From positions 62,001 to 126,000 of the forward strand of contig CM035305.1 in the NCBI GenBank assembly GCA_002900995.3: DNA of 64,000 nt, written 5' to 3'. Both the position numbers and the translations under genes were made by a program. This DNA comes from Ganoderma boninense. Taxonomy: Eukaryota; Basidiomycota; Agaricomycetes; Polyporales; Polyporaceae. The notes beneath the pieces were generated by a model. The model did not search any database. It saw only the letters and a program-made list of their open reading frames with translations, and had not been told where the DNA came from. Every line of letters begins with the position of its first letter. The stretch's first letter is position 1. Shown here piece after piece: positions 52,236-64,000 of this stretch.

Positions 52236-54705
52236 ATGCCTCCGCGCTTTCCTTGTAAGCGGCTTCGTCGAGGACGGGTCACCGCCACACCTATTATCAC
52301 TCGCCACTCCCTCAAACTGCAAGAGAGGCTACCTTTGGAACTCATCTATGACGTACGTCACCAGTAGCACTTGTCGGAGTCTGCTCACTTCAAATATTAT
52401 CAGATTTTCGGTTACCTGGCGCCGATCGACTTGCTCCATCTGTCGCGCATGCAGATCCACTTGCGAGCACTCGTCTTGAGCAAGACCACGACGGCCGATA
52501 AGTTGTGGAGAGATGCTTTGAGCGGCGTCGCTGGGCTACCGCCTTGTCCCCAATGGTTGAGCCCCCCGAGATATGCGTCACTGTGCTTTGAGAAGCATTG
52601 CGACGTTTGTCTGGATAATGTTTCGGACGAGATGCATGGAACATTCTGGGAGTTTTTCGCACGTTACTGTGACAAGTGCACACCGTTGATGTAAGGCACC
52701 TTCACCTGTCTCGTCGTGCCGCAGCTGATCTCGCCATCTATCAAGGGTGTCATCTGATGACCCATTTGAAGGTTTACGGGTCGGGCGTGATGGACCTTTT
52801 CAGCTCGCTCTCCCGTCTGCTTTGTGTAAGCATTCTTTCGTCATGAACTCCTTCATGTCCATGTCAATGAAACAGCTTCATCTCCCTGCAGTGCCGTCGA
52901 TCATCGATCATCTTTACAACGTTATCTTTCATAGACTCGACGCTGAAAGGATCAGACGAGACTTGATTTCTGCCTCTAGTACCCAAGAGCAGAAGGCCGT
53001 CTTGGAAGCGTATCGTGCGGAGATGAAGACCAAGAAGGAGGTATGCGTTGGACATTGTTGCATCGTTTGCTCATCATCACCCCCTTGCAAAGGTCGCTCG
53101 TCTGTGCAGGTCCTGGCAGATATCCTGCGTTAGCGAGGAGAAGCGGATACTAGACAAGATTCAGCGACAACGGCGCCATGTGTAAGTGGATGATGGTCTC
53201 TATTCCATGCTACGTTGACTCAAGCCGCCATCAGGATTATGGATCGTATGATTGATCTCGGATTTGAGGACGAAGTTGCAGGTCTCGGGCTACTTCATGA
53301 CGGTTTATCTGGTGAAGCACGACGACTTGTCATGTTACCCAAGGAACTTGACGAATCAGGTCAGCGTTCGAGGTCTCGCTGCGTTGTCATGTTCTCATCA
53401 TAGCGCAGAGTGGAACAAAATCAAACGCATCCTCGTCCGTTTCCTCAATTATCGCCGTAAATTGCAGGCAAGGATTGATCTACGCGATTTGCAACGCAGT
53501 CGCCTCGCGTTTTTTGAAGAGGCCATCTCCTTATACAGCGATGCGAATGCGAGGTCCCCACACGCCGCTGACCTGGCGGGGTATGTCGAAGTGCGCACAA
53601 TAATCGACCTTGACTTTGATCCCGGTAGTGGATTTTCCTCAACTGCGTTCCGTCGGCTTATCCCTCGCCTTGTGGACAGATGGAGGACTGACGTCGAAAC
53701 TGACCTGCTGGCGATTTCACCCAGATTGTCTGCTCCCCAGACATTCACAGTTTCTAGTTACACTCCGCGGAGAACTCGGCAGCACGTTAGTGTTCCTCAT
53801 CCCCCTCCGCTCACGCTTGCCTGCGCGGGATTCAAGTGTTCCAGCTGCAACCACCTACTTTCAGTGTCCACTGCCTCTTCCCACCCATGCTGTTATTCAC
53901 AAAAGGAGGACTGGCAATCCACCGTGAACGAAATGCAGTGTGTGGACGGGAGGTTGCCAGTGATTGATGCGGACACATATGAGAACGCCTGCCTGGTTCA
54001 ATTTTGTGGTCGACTCCCTTGGTCGTCCTCTACACTCATCTCAACCTTTCCGACCATCGAAAAGATCGTCAACGCATCTGGCGAGACTCCGGCAGAGTGC
54101 ACCCCCGAGGTACTGGACAAAAAGAACGTTCACCTGGCCTGCGCCATCTGCTCTGACAAGGGAGCCTCACTGTTGGCGATGGGGTGGCGCCGAGCGGCAA
54201 GTGACCCGTTTATTCTGTGAGACGGTTAAGTTTATTGACGTACCTCGCAGGTTCGACATGCGGAAACAGTGCACCCTGATCAGGATCCCGGGTGGACACC
54301 AGTCCCTTCCGTCATTGAGCGGAAGGTCGTTGAATTGGAGTACCATCGTCGTAACCTGGTCCCCGCTGAAGCCAAACGCCAGGCGTTCTGGGAATGCACA
54401 GCCTGCGACTTCCCATTTTCGAATGGCGGTCCTCCCTTGAACAGGGGTGCTGAAGATGTGATACAGCATGCACAACAGAGGTACGTGTGAGCCGATTATG
54501 TAGCATGTCTTGCTGACTCTGCGACCTTGGTCCCAGGCATCCAACTGTACCGTTGAGATCATGCCTTGGCAAAAGCGCCGATTCACAGCCTTACTGTCAT
54601 CCCGAGATTGTGATTGTATCCCCTCATCTGCGGAGCAGTGCGCAGTGGACTGCCGCCGCCAGAGCGAGGACGTTGGGGTTCATGAAGCTGCCTGAGGGAT
54701 GGTAG
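52236..54705 (+). CDS. F-box family protein (Agaricomycete long type)
   Basis: By family an F-box protein acts as the substrate adaptor of SCF ubiquitin ligases. Exon 1 (52236-52352) has a basic N-terminus and the F-box start RLPLELIYD. After a 51-nt intron exon 2 (from 52404) continues IFGYLAPIDLLHLSRMQIHL, then the family's GLPPCPQWLSPPRYASLCF and a Cys cluster (CDVCLDNV, YCDKC). Further exons lie around 52.77-53.04, 53.11-53.18 and 53.24-53.35 kb, from about 53.41 kb (WNKIKRILVRFLNYRRKLQA), and on to a C-terminal Cys/His region (FKCSSCNHLL; HLACAICSDKGASLLAMGWR; WECTACDFPF). The last exon ends LGFMKLPEGW, stop at 54703-54705. Internal joins are only partly resolved. The layout matches a large, expanded F-box family in Agaricomycetes. 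The start at 52236 is the first ATG in frame. Confidence 0.75.
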
Positions 54706-55896
54706 TTGACACGAAGGGACGTTACTGTAATCTCTTTGCCTTAATGTTGGATCCCTATCCTTCTACAACGAATAGTTCAAACAGGAAACAGTACTACTTG
54801 TTGAACAATATGTGAGCTAGATTCTCTGTAGCGCAGCGGAGACATTCAAAATTGCCTTCGCGTTCTTGATGTACTTCTCGAGGATCTGTTTGAGCCCCAC
54901 GCATCGCGCGTCGAGCCCGACTAGCGCAGTATTACGGTCTTCCCATCGCTGAGCGGGTTCGTCATCCAGCACGGGGGTGTTCCTTGATCGCAGGCTACGC
55001 GTGCTAGCTAGACTTGAACACTGACGTCTCTCGTGTCGCGAATCAGGCCGCGCGCGATGCATGCGCCGTCCGTAAAGCGGCGGAGTCTCTATATTGGAGC
55101 GAGTCAGCTTGAATTTACTACCGTCTAGAAGCGCAGTAGCTAATCACGGCTGACTTCGAGCCTGCCGGTAGCCTTGCTCTCGAGGTCAAATGCGCGTCGC
55201 GAGGGACGCAGGATACCTGCCCTTCGAGACGTTGACGTCATCTTGTGAGCCTACGTGCCGCGGCGCTAATGAAGCAGCAAAGGCTTGCAGATAGACATAG
55301 AGAAAGAGAGGAGAGGGTACGCACAGGACTCCGTCGCTACGCGCGAATATGAGGATGCCGCCGCCGTTCCGTGACTAAGACGACTGTCGAGCCCGTCACC
55401 TCTTGCACCTGGACGTTGCGCCCAATAGCTGCGTGTCGGAGATCTGCGTGGCGCGAACCAACGCTCGGGATAACGTAGACATTGAGGTCAGTCGATTTCA
55501 TGAAGGAGCTCGCAGGTGAGGTATCCCGCTGGCAGATGGGAGAACCTTGGCGTCCTTGATGTGCTCGTGGAAGACGCTGTTTGTCGTCGATCTAGTGGGG
55601 CGAGGTAAATCTGAGTCTGAGTACGTTGTATGAAACTGGCAGCTGACAGAGCGCACAATGTTCTCGTGGCGATAGAACTCGACCTACTCAAGGACGCAAG
55701 CTCGCTCTCGACGACACCACGAGGCAGGGCTCTTGCCTCTTCGCTCGCCCCCTTTGGACAGGACAGCCTGGACCTAGATATATCGATGTCAGCACATACG
55801 TCAGAGACATCTGCAGTACATGTAAACCTTCCTGGAAGCACCGGCCCTTGCGGTGAGGACGCAACATTTGAGGGCATCAAACGAGACTCTCCACGG
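54706..55896. other. no gene recognised
   Basis: Short frames on both strands without motifs. A minus-strand frame at 55880-55488 overlaps a plus-strand one, and neither can be supported. Confidence 0.4.
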
Positions 55897-56360
55897 GGAC
55901 GCTTGAGATGCCATAACTGGAATGCGGAAGAACACGGGAGTTGGCGGGAGATCGCGGAAGATCGCGGGAGATTGGCAACGTGCGGTCCAAGCTCGATCTC
56001 CCTGAGTCCCTCCCACCACCATGTGGCTCACTTTTGCTGCGCTATGCCCGGCGACGATGGCTAGCCCAGGGCGACTCCGTCTGGCTTGGTCCTGCGCAAA
56101 TACCCTGCGTGCGGCCAGCCAGCGGGTCGTCGGGCGGTGCTGGAGTCGGTGCTAGCCGCGCTGGGGTGCTCTGTCCCGACCCCGCCCTCGCCCATCACGC
56201 CTCTAGCGTCGATCGCCAACTCTCCGCCTGTTGGAAGCCTCCTCTTTGCCACTCGTTTTCCCCCACCCTGCCGCTCGCGACCTCTCTCGCGCCACCAGCC
56301 TCCACGTCTGTGGCCAAGATTTCAGTTTCAGGAGCTGCGTACGTCGCTTCATACCTCCTG
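55897..56360 (+). repeat. dispersed repeat family A, copy 8 (strongly diverged)
   Basis: Starts GGACGCTTGAGATGCCATAA and keeps the order of family A landmarks (GGCGACGATGGCTAGCCCA, GTGCGGCCAGCCAGCG, GCTGGAGTCGGTGCTAGC) with many substitutions and indels. Distinct from the type B copies, so at least three sequence classes exist in the window. Confidence 0.75.
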
Positions 56361-57341
56361 GATGGGTAATCGTGACACGGGCTTACAGGATACTCTGCGT
56401 GGTCCTTGGCGGCCATGATCCACAACCTTCAGAGGTTCGTCTGTGACTGAAGAGGGTGGGCAGAGTGTTGATGTTTGCCTATGTAGGGAGAGGCGTATGG
56501 GTAAGCAAGTGTCCCCTCATCCTCTTCGACATGTCCGTTGTGAACGCTGGTCGTTCCGCAGTCATTGCACACCTCACTTATTCGGCGTGTTGTGCCTAGA
56601 CAAGGATCCTGACGTCGTACTCGGCAATCCCGCTCACCTGGTGTCTCACGTGGAGGTGGGAATCATTCGATTATTCGGTGAAGGACTACGTCTGGGCGCG
56701 GTAGATGACTGTAAGGAGGACTTCTCTTGCAATCTGGGTCAAGGCGACGGCGCTGTACGACCGCGCCATCTACGTCTCATTGCAGTCCAATTGCATTGGT
56801 CTTGGGCAAGCTTTGGCTTGGCTAAGCAAGCCGGCGAAAGCCAGTCAGCTAATGAGGCCGCTCCCTCTGCATTCCTCGCCGCTCACCACCTGCTGCGTTC
56901 TCATGTTCTCATTCCCCGCCTTGACTCCAGCGCTCGAATTACTGAGTGAAAAGCTCAGTATGCCATTTCACACTTGTTTAGTGTTAGTTGTACAACAACG
57001 CTGTATTTCAGGGCTTGTGCATAGTTCTGGATCGTTTTTACCGCATATCCGGCTAATAGCAAATCTTTCACGTCGTCTTACCGTCTCTCCTGCCTCTGAC
57101 CGTGTCCGGACGTCTATCCCGCACCTGCTTTTCGGCCCTCAATGTGTTCTCAGTCGTGTTCGCATATTCCACATTGTGATTTTAACGGACAGGAGGAATG
57201 CATATAATACTTCGTTTATCGTCCTCTCCCAAGCTCGCATACTTCCCCCGACGCTAGCCCAGGTCTCTGTAAGTACGGATCACGGTGTTCTGCATCATGA
57301 TGTTGTCGTCATGCCTGCTAGATCATTAACACAGAAGTGGT
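56361..57341. other. no gene recognised
   Basis: Frames of 140-250 codons on the plus strand lack motifs and do not form phased exons. This stretch is the 3' flank of the transposase gene and may include the element's terminus. No terminal inverted repeat was identified by eye. Confidence 0.4.
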
Positions 57342-60300
57342 TCAGTCGAAACGCCAAGAACGTACCCTGTGTAGTGATCGTGCCACGATGCACTCCCGGC
57401 CAATGTCTTCCGGTGTGTAGACGAAAGCAGCGAAGTGGCAAATGATGTCCTTCTGCAATACAAGGTGCGTCTTCTCCGTGAAGGTGTTGTAATAGAGTTG
57501 AGTATCGAGCTCAATATGTTGTGCGTATGGGTCTATGGCCGCATGTTCGGGTGATAATCCGACGTATTCCTCGATCAATGCTACTGGCTCCACGACCACA
57601 CTTTCTCCCATTGCACGGCGATGAAGCATCAATTCCTTAATCTGTCCAGCTCGAATGGGGTCGTCTGTGCCAGGAGGGCAGCGTGAACGGAAAAGGACAA
57701 ACGAATTCTTGAGTCCCTTCTGTCGCGTCGCAAAGGCCATGCCACCGCGCCAGAATCTAGGAATATACTGGCAGGTCGGAGGCAGGAAGGGGAGTTGGCG
57801 GGATGACGCGTTTTCGTATATGGAGGACCAGCGATGAGATGGTGAGTCTGAATTGGCGAGCCCGAGGAGCGCATTATACATGTCCAGGGGCAGAGTTCGC
57901 TCCTTCGTCTCATCATATTCCCATGATTGAGTATGGCTGGGGGTTTGGACAAGACTTGCAGGGACGCTTGATCCGCGGAGGTCGCTTTGAAATTGTTGCA
58001 GATATGCTCGGAACAGATCAACATATACTTTGAGGGTCGGCCACTTGGCTGTATCGACCAGCCAGCGGACATTGCTCCCAATATAAAAGTAACGCATGAA
58101 AGTGAGAGGCATTTTCCCTGACAAAACCGGGTTCGTCAGTTGGGAGGAGATCAACGAGGCTGATATCCTTACCCGGCTTGTTGTTACTTCTAAACCTTTG
58201 AAGGATGCCGTTGTATCGTTCGAATGGGAACGCCCACCACCCGTGTACAGGCCCAAACTCGAGAAGGCATCGCTTCAAATGCAGGGCCAGGTGATGGTTC
58301 GGGACTAGCACATGTGCAAAGAGATGGCGAAGTCCTCGAACATAGTCGTACATGTGTTTGTCCACCAATTCAGCCCTCGAAGGTGACATGGTCCGACGGG
58401 TTGCCTGGTCGACTGCGATGACGAGGTGAAGGAAGTTCTCGAGTAGGAGCTTGTCACTAGACGTAGCCTTGGCTCCAGACCATAAACGGACCAGAGTAAT
58501 GACGAGGTTGACGGTGCAGACAGTGCGCCATTGATCAGCCTTTAACTTGCCATGGCCAAGGCTGCCGAAGGAAGTCGGTGGTTTCTCTAGCCAGGATGGG
58601 AGGTACGTGTCTGCGATATCACGGCGTATCTGGGCCAAAACTTCGCCACTAAGGACCTGCGATCGCGAAGGATCCAGCGGAGAAGATAGAAGGTGAAAGT
58701 CGGTGGTATCGCTGTCAAGGACTGGTGGAATTTTGACTTGCTCGAAGTTGAAGTCTTTTGGCCGCACCTGCCAGGGTGGGTAGATCAATACAGGTGAGTC
58801 GAAAATTTGCAGAGACGTCAACATGCGCACCCAATCCGCCAGTGCCTTGATGTAACTGGCTTTCGTCAGAGAGTTAGGTGGGGTTGGTGTTATGCCGTTC
58901 AGCATCGCAATTGATGTGAGGTACCCTTTACGGATCTTGGATAGTTTTCTTGAATCCCTGTTCTTCAGGCACTCCAAAGCCTCTTCTAAGTAGCGCTTCT
59001 GCTGCTCCGGTGTATGGGGGTGAATCTTTTTCGTTCCTCCAGTCTTGTCCTTGACGTCAATTCCCCACACTTCCACACAATGATGCTTCAGTTCCCCGAG
59101 GAAAAGGTTGTGCATAGTGTCGATGACTGCAAATCTGGTCGGATCCCAGTAGGGCAAGCGTAGTAGCTCAGACCAGCGTACTCCCCAGGTTTCGAAGATC
59201 TCATTACGACGCGCTGGTTCGGAATCTCGCCACCTCCTGGCATGGGCTAGATGGTTGTTCCAGGTAAGGGGCGCCGGCCAGGATTCTCGTTCAATATTGT
59301 TCATGTCCTTCTTCTTGAGGCGGCAGAAGGAACAGAAGTGGGCTGACGAATGGCCAGCGAAGCCAGCCGTTTTTCGCAAGGCCGGAAGGTCGCATACTAG
59401 GGGAATGATTGCAGCGCGAACCAAGCGACCAAAGCGACTGGATGCGGTCCTGCTGAGGTATGCTCCCTGATGCCAAAGAGTGATCAGCTCGTCCACCAAC
59501 GGGCGGAGGAGATGATTCAGTTCGTGTAAGCTTGGCTCTTTGGGCCCGGGTATAATGCCCGCGAGATAGATATTCTCCGGGTGATAGCGAACATCGGGAG
59601 GTAGGTTGAGACATGCAAGGTAGATGGCTCCGACTGAATGTGACTTCCCCGCCTTCTTGTTCCCGAAAGGGTTGAACCAGTCCACGAACAGGCTGAAGAC
59701 GAGATGTACTTCCCCTCTCGTTTGCACGGAGAACAGCGTCCTCTTGTCAGGTCCAAGAAAGGTTCGGATTGCGGGTGAGTCCATGATGTCCTCCCAGTCC
59801 GCATTAGATGCCGAGGCTCCGGGCTGGGAAGGAGTGCGGTCCCATGACGAGACCACTAGGCTCTCGAAATCAGGCCTCGAGAACATGTCGGTAAGCCAGG
59901 AGATGAGACTGCGATACGCGTAGTGACGGATTGGTTTAAACGTGTCGCGCGGTTCTTCCCCTTTACGATTCGGCCGTACCACCACCTTTTCCACAAGGCG
60001 GGAGCCACAAGGGGACGTGCCGGGCTCGGCCAGCATGCAGCAAATGGGGTAGGGTTTGTCGGGATTGTTCGGATCGGGCGGATATACAGCACAGCATCGA
60101 GAACAGCATGCGTATCGAATAATGTCAGGCTCTAGGCCGAGGGTTGAAATGGCTGTTCGAACGTCCGAGGGGATGCTGTCAAGGACCCTCTCTTGCGCCA
60201 ATGTAAGGTTGCGCGATACGTTCGAGAACGCGAAGGCTCCGAAAAGCACTACCCGAATGGTCGCGAGCCAGTAGCCGCAATCCAGTCGATTCGCAGAGGC

Positions 60301-61326
60301 AATCGAGTGCATGACGACCACCGAGAACAAGGCAGCCAGGACGAACGGCTCAAAGTGGTCTCTCCTGGTAAAACGACTCTCTGGGAAGCAACATGATGTC
60401 AATGAATGGCGGTAAATTTATTTGAGATCGGCCTACCTGTGTAATATATACGTGGTGCACTTGAACTTGGTTGCGACTGGTACAAATGGCCAACTTTTTC
60501 ACGTGCCCACTGGTCCCGAATGCGTCTCCCGATGATCTTGGAAAAGTCTTGCAATTGCTTGATGACTCCATGCCTATACCCCTCCGCGTCCTTATCAGGG
60601 ACGACGGGCATTTCCAAAAGGGCTGTTGTTTGCGCCGTCACCCAGGAGTTGGCCTCGGCCACTCGGAAGCTCTCGGAATCCGCCAGGCGAAGCTCAGCTG
60701 GCTTGTCGCTCCAGGACTCTGGCAGGGAGGCAAACATGAGGGCGCCATTGGGGTTAAAACCTCGCCGACGAATGTCGAGCTCGCTTTGAATCGTCGAAAG
60801 TGTGCGCATCCGATCTTTGACAGAATCCAGCGTCTCCTGAGGCAGCCGAAGCAGAGGAATGACTTCAGTACCAAGATCAGCTCTGGAGTGCGGAAATGCA
60901 GGTAATACCATGGTGGTTTTAACCGATACAGGTCGATCATCAGAGCCCTGCTTTCCTGGGGTCAGCATGCACGAATAATGGATTCCAGTGACAACTGACC
61001 TCGGACGTGACCGGTGGGGTTGAAACTTGTTCATGGAACGTCTCCAAGGAGCGACTTGGCCCGGGTTCACCTAAAAAAAATGCTTTATTCAGGGCTGAAA
61101 AATACACGGACTTGAAGCAGGGGACCATACCAGCGGTGTGGAGCAAAATGGCCCCTTCAATGGCATTCCGGTCAATCCTCTCCCGTTCCCGACGACGTCG
61201 GGCATCCTCCATGTGTTGTCGGGCATACCGAGTTTCGATGAGTCGCCCTGGCTTCAAGACTCCGTGGTCATCCTCATGCTGGAACTGGGAACAAGCATCG
61301 CAAAGACATGCGACTTTCTTTGCCAT
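57342..61326 (-). CDS. Plavaka/CMC (CACTA-like) DNA transposase
   Basis: Predicted cut-and-paste transposase of the CMC superfamily, Plavaka-type, common in Agaricomycetes. ATG 61326-61324 opens with a Cys motif (MAKKVACLCDACSQF). A ~60-nt intron and further exons (about 61067-60999, 60951-60436) lead to the main exon (60375-58180), which carries two hydrophobic stretches (FVLAALFSVVVMHSI; LATIRVVLFGAFAFS) and a Cys cluster (RYACCSRCCAVYPPDPNNP). It also carries the transposase core: LVFSLFVDWFNPFGNKKAGK, then PLVCDLPALRKTAGFAGH, HFCSFCRLKK, and DTMHNLFLGELKHHC. An intron at about 58180-58136 and another at about 58031 join the last part. This includes ERYNGILQRFRSNNKPG and a C-terminal segment with WRGGMAFATR and DPYAQHIELDTQLY. 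No internal stop was seen, so it may be intact. Termini of the mobile element were not found. Confidence 0.8.
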
Positions 61327-61610
61327 ACGATGTGAAGGATGGGGAGGAGACAGGGGAGAAAGTAACGTATGAAGACGTGGCACTTTCGAGCTGTGATAGC
61401 TAGGGATTCCAAACCGTAGCGGATGCGAGACAGCACAAAAGAAAGCGGTTAGCAAGAAGATTTGTAAATGGGGTCAAAACAAGCCCCGGCAGACCGACTC
61501 ATCGTGGAAGGTGTGACGTCTCGCCGTGAGATCATATCTGCGTCCGAATTCTGCGACTTACAATTGCGCATGCGGATCCATGGGACAGAATCTCAGGAAG
61601 AGGGGAATTT

Positions 61611-62490
61611 GCTATTGTTTATTGTTCTACGTTGGTCGAACAATGGAGAAGAGGGCCTGGCAGCACCCTTGGGCCGACGGAAGACAGCGAGTGCAGTGAC
61701 GGACTGAACGGGCCTCGGGCCTCTGGCTCGGGCTTCCTGGGCGCTTGAGATGCCATACTGGGAGTCCGGAGATGGCAGGAGATGCCCGGGATTGGCTGAT
61801 GGTCTGCCGGCGTTCCCACGTCCCCCGCTGCCCGGCCTGCTGCCCAGTGCCACCCAGGTGCCACCTCCTCCCTGCCTTCTTCCGCCTTGAGGCCGTGGTT
61901 CGCTTGAGGACCAACGCTCCCACCCATCGCCCGCTGTGTCCGACGACGATAGCTAGCCCATTGCGACCCGTCTAGGCTGGTCCTGCCCATGCACCGCGTG
62001 CGGCCAGCCAGCGAGTCCTCGGGCGGTGCTGGAGTCGGTGCTGGCAGCGCTGTCGTGTGCTGTGGTGCGCTCTCTCCCCCGCCCCTCCCGTCGCGTCGTC
62101 GCCCCCTCAACCCAGCACCCCCGCCTCCTCTCCTCCCCGCTCCCTCTCCCGCTCGCGACGTCGTCCGCGCAGCCAGTCCTGGCCTCTGATTTCTCGCCGT
62201 CCGATCGCCGTCCGACCCTCCTGGGCCCGCCTTCTCGCCTGGGATCCCCGGTATGTTCCCGTCCCACCCTTCTCAGGGCAGCTGCTCATTTCGTTGTGTA
62301 CCAGGTATCGCCGTCGTCTCCGTCGTTCATGCGGACATGGTTTCCACCCATCGTTCGAGGAGACGACATCCCTCGGTCGCGCCCGTATAACCGTGTACTC
62401 CTCTGGGTGGAGGCCTTTCGTGAGTGCCCTGTTCTTCAGTCGCATCTACTCCTCTCACCCTTCCCCCTGTCATTGTTACTGCCAACCTGC
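61611..62490 (+). repeat. dispersed repeat family A, copy 7 (longest form)
   Basis: Begins GCTATTGTTTATTGTTCTAC like copy 3, continues through the full core and, after CCGGTATGTTCCC, through an extra ~220 bp shared with copy 6. It lies between the transposase 5' end (upstream, divergent) and the WD40 gene tail. Confidence 0.9.
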
Positions 62491-62760
62491 CATATTTCCC
62501 GTCGTCTCGCTGTCGTCACAGCTTCCAGCTTTGCAGCGTCCATGCCACCCCGCGTATCCTTTCACTTTCATTTCTGTCGCAAACGTCTGAGGAGGCCAGA
62601 TTACTGTTCTTGTCCGACCCATGGGTGGCATGTAAGTTCCTGTCTGAATTCCGTTCCGCTTCCATTAGGTGTTGATACCACTGGCATGTAATTGTTACAG
62701 GTGCTATAGCCTGCGTGAGTGACGAGTCGCTGCATCGTTTTCAATGCTATAATAGATTAT

Positions 62761-64000
62761 CTACGTCGTGTATTGTGAAATCTTCTCTATCACCCGCCCA
62801 GCGTACCTCAGCAGGAGAGACTGCGACCACTCCAAGCACAGTGCGGCAATTAAGACACCGGCAACAGTCACGCGGAACATGGTTGTCCTGTATTCCTGTT
62901 GATCTTGTGCGATCCCTTGTGCGACCTGTGCGGTCTTCCAGACCTGTACACAGTTCCTGCCTCCCACGCCAATATAGAATCCCTGTGGATCGTTGGTCTT
63001 GTCGTATGCCTAGATGCATGTCAGTATGGTCCTTTGGTATTCATGGAATGCATGGGTCATACAGAGATGTCGCAAATCTGACCTCCATCTACTTAACATC
63101 GGGATGAGTACGAATTTGTCTTGTACAGGGCGGACACAGACCTAGCACCAATGTTTGCATCTTGACCTGGTTCGTAATGTCCCAAAGACGAATCGATCCA
63201 TGGTCGTAAATGCAGAGTAGGGCGAGATCTCCGTGAGCGAACTCTACAGGGAGCTTGCTCGTTGTCGTGCCTAATTTATGCTTGAAAGTGCGTATGATCA
63301 TGCCGGAGTCAAGGTCATAGACCTGAAAGACAAATCGTCTAGCGACAGCCAGATATTGACCGCTGCTCGATAGGGCTGATGAACCGCTAGTTGTGATAAC
63401 ACGTCAGTTCGTGCCGGACATGCAAAAATCGCAACGTACATATACTCAGATTGACATATAGTCCGAACCAGGTCTCCAGAACAAGTGTCCCATATACTAT
63501 TGGTAAAGTCAGTGACGCTCACATGTGGTCACACCGTGAACCGTTGTATTACCGTACGCCATGGTGTTTATAGGCGACAATGAGATCGTCGACGTTGCTC
63601 CCCCGATGGTACCAGTGAAAAGAACAAACTTCCGGGGCCAGGGGTCCGTCAACTGGCAGAATCAGTCTTTTTCCCTGTTCCCAGTGATCTACATATTATG
63701 ATGTAAGCTAGTCGCAAAAATACGACTGTTGACAGACCAACCTCGGCTATAAGGTGACTGAGACCAGACCCGTATATCATTCCCGGACCCGCTGGCTAGC
63801 ATGGACCCATGCCGGTTCACAGACACGGATTCAATCTCGTGACAGTCCACATGTTGGTAATGGGCAACAAGAGCGTCCTGAAATATGCTTGTCTGATCAT
63901 TTAGAAGAGACACATGTAGCAGAGTACTTACCGATGAAAGGACTATACTTCCCAATACCCCAGTGGAGCACCCGAAAACAAGTGAATCGGCCTTCGTCGA
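62761..64000 (-). CDS. WD40-repeat protein with C-terminal membrane anchor, partial
   Basis: The 5' part lies beyond the right edge. Visible exons (about 63955-63740, 63522-63420, 63330-63130 and the last, 63019-62761) contain WD40 blade signatures: GSMLASGSGNDIRVWSQS, NSIWDTCSGDLVRT, LLCIYDHGSIRLWDITN. The final exon adds QGFYIGVGGRNCVQVWK and then a hydrophobic segment (VTVAGVLIAALCLEWSQSLL) close to the C-terminus, suggesting a tail anchor. By family the propeller would mediate protein contacts. WD40 proteins with a C-terminal membrane helix are, as far as I know, typical of Agaricomycetes and have no assigned role. Exon borders are approximate. Confidence 0.7.

Overview
The window looks like chromosomal DNA of a filamentous basidiomycete of the Agaricomycetes, probably a wood-decay or polypore-type fungus. 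Genes are intron-dense, and nearly all introns I could phase are 42-63 nt with GT..AG ends. Several gene families are typical of that class: a long F-box family, C-tail-anchored WD40 proteins, a Plavaka/CMC-type transposase and chromodomain Ty3/gypsy retrotransposons. Species cannot be fixed from the sequence alone.

Layout. 0-10 kb: mostly unassignable DNA, one small coiled-coil gene (1.8 kb) and an FHA-type Ser/Thr protein kinase on the minus strand (7.7-10.05 kb). 10-22 kb: a small hypothetical gene (11.5 kb), an isoprenylcysteine carboxyl methyltransferase-like gene (12.8 kb), two hypothetical genes (16.3 and 19.0 kb) and a SUN-domain gene (20.8 kb), separated by copies of a GC-rich dispersed repeat (family A). 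22-36 kb: a gene for a protein with 61-residue tandem repeats, split inside a coding exon by an 11.69-kb Ty3/gypsy chromovirus with intact-looking LTRs and a 5-bp target duplication. 36-49 kb: an Agaricomycete hypothetical gene, a RING-finger gene (43.4-44.4 kb), a membrane/coiled-coil gene (45.9-47.5 kb), a coiled-coil/Cys-rich gene (47.8 kb) and further family A copies. 49-64 kb: a composite repeat, an F-box gene (52.2-54.7 kb), a near-complete Plavaka-like transposase (57.3-61.3 kb), another family A copy and the 3' part of a WD40 gene that runs off the right edge.

The most striking object is the retrotransposon at 23752-35441, which reads on the minus strand. Besides gag and a pol with protease, RT, RNase H, integrase and chromodomain, it carries an open frame before gag with no methionine codon, joined to gag by an ATGA overlap. 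It also has about 3.9 kb after pol with at least five same-strand reading frames: two related small proteins, a membrane microprotein, and a 372-codon frame followed in phase by a 292-codon frame. The two last frames are separated by one amber codon inside a perfect hairpin. Removing the element and one 5-bp repeat restores an open, correctly phased host gene, so the insertion appears recent.

The second theme is repeat family A: at least eight copies of 0.3-0.9 kb, two in a composite head-to-head arrangement. Several sit a few hundred bases upstream of co-oriented genes. Its own open frames are low-complexity and are not called as genes. Exon structures below were derived by hand from splice signals and reading phase. 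Functional names are given only where domain motifs can be seen.
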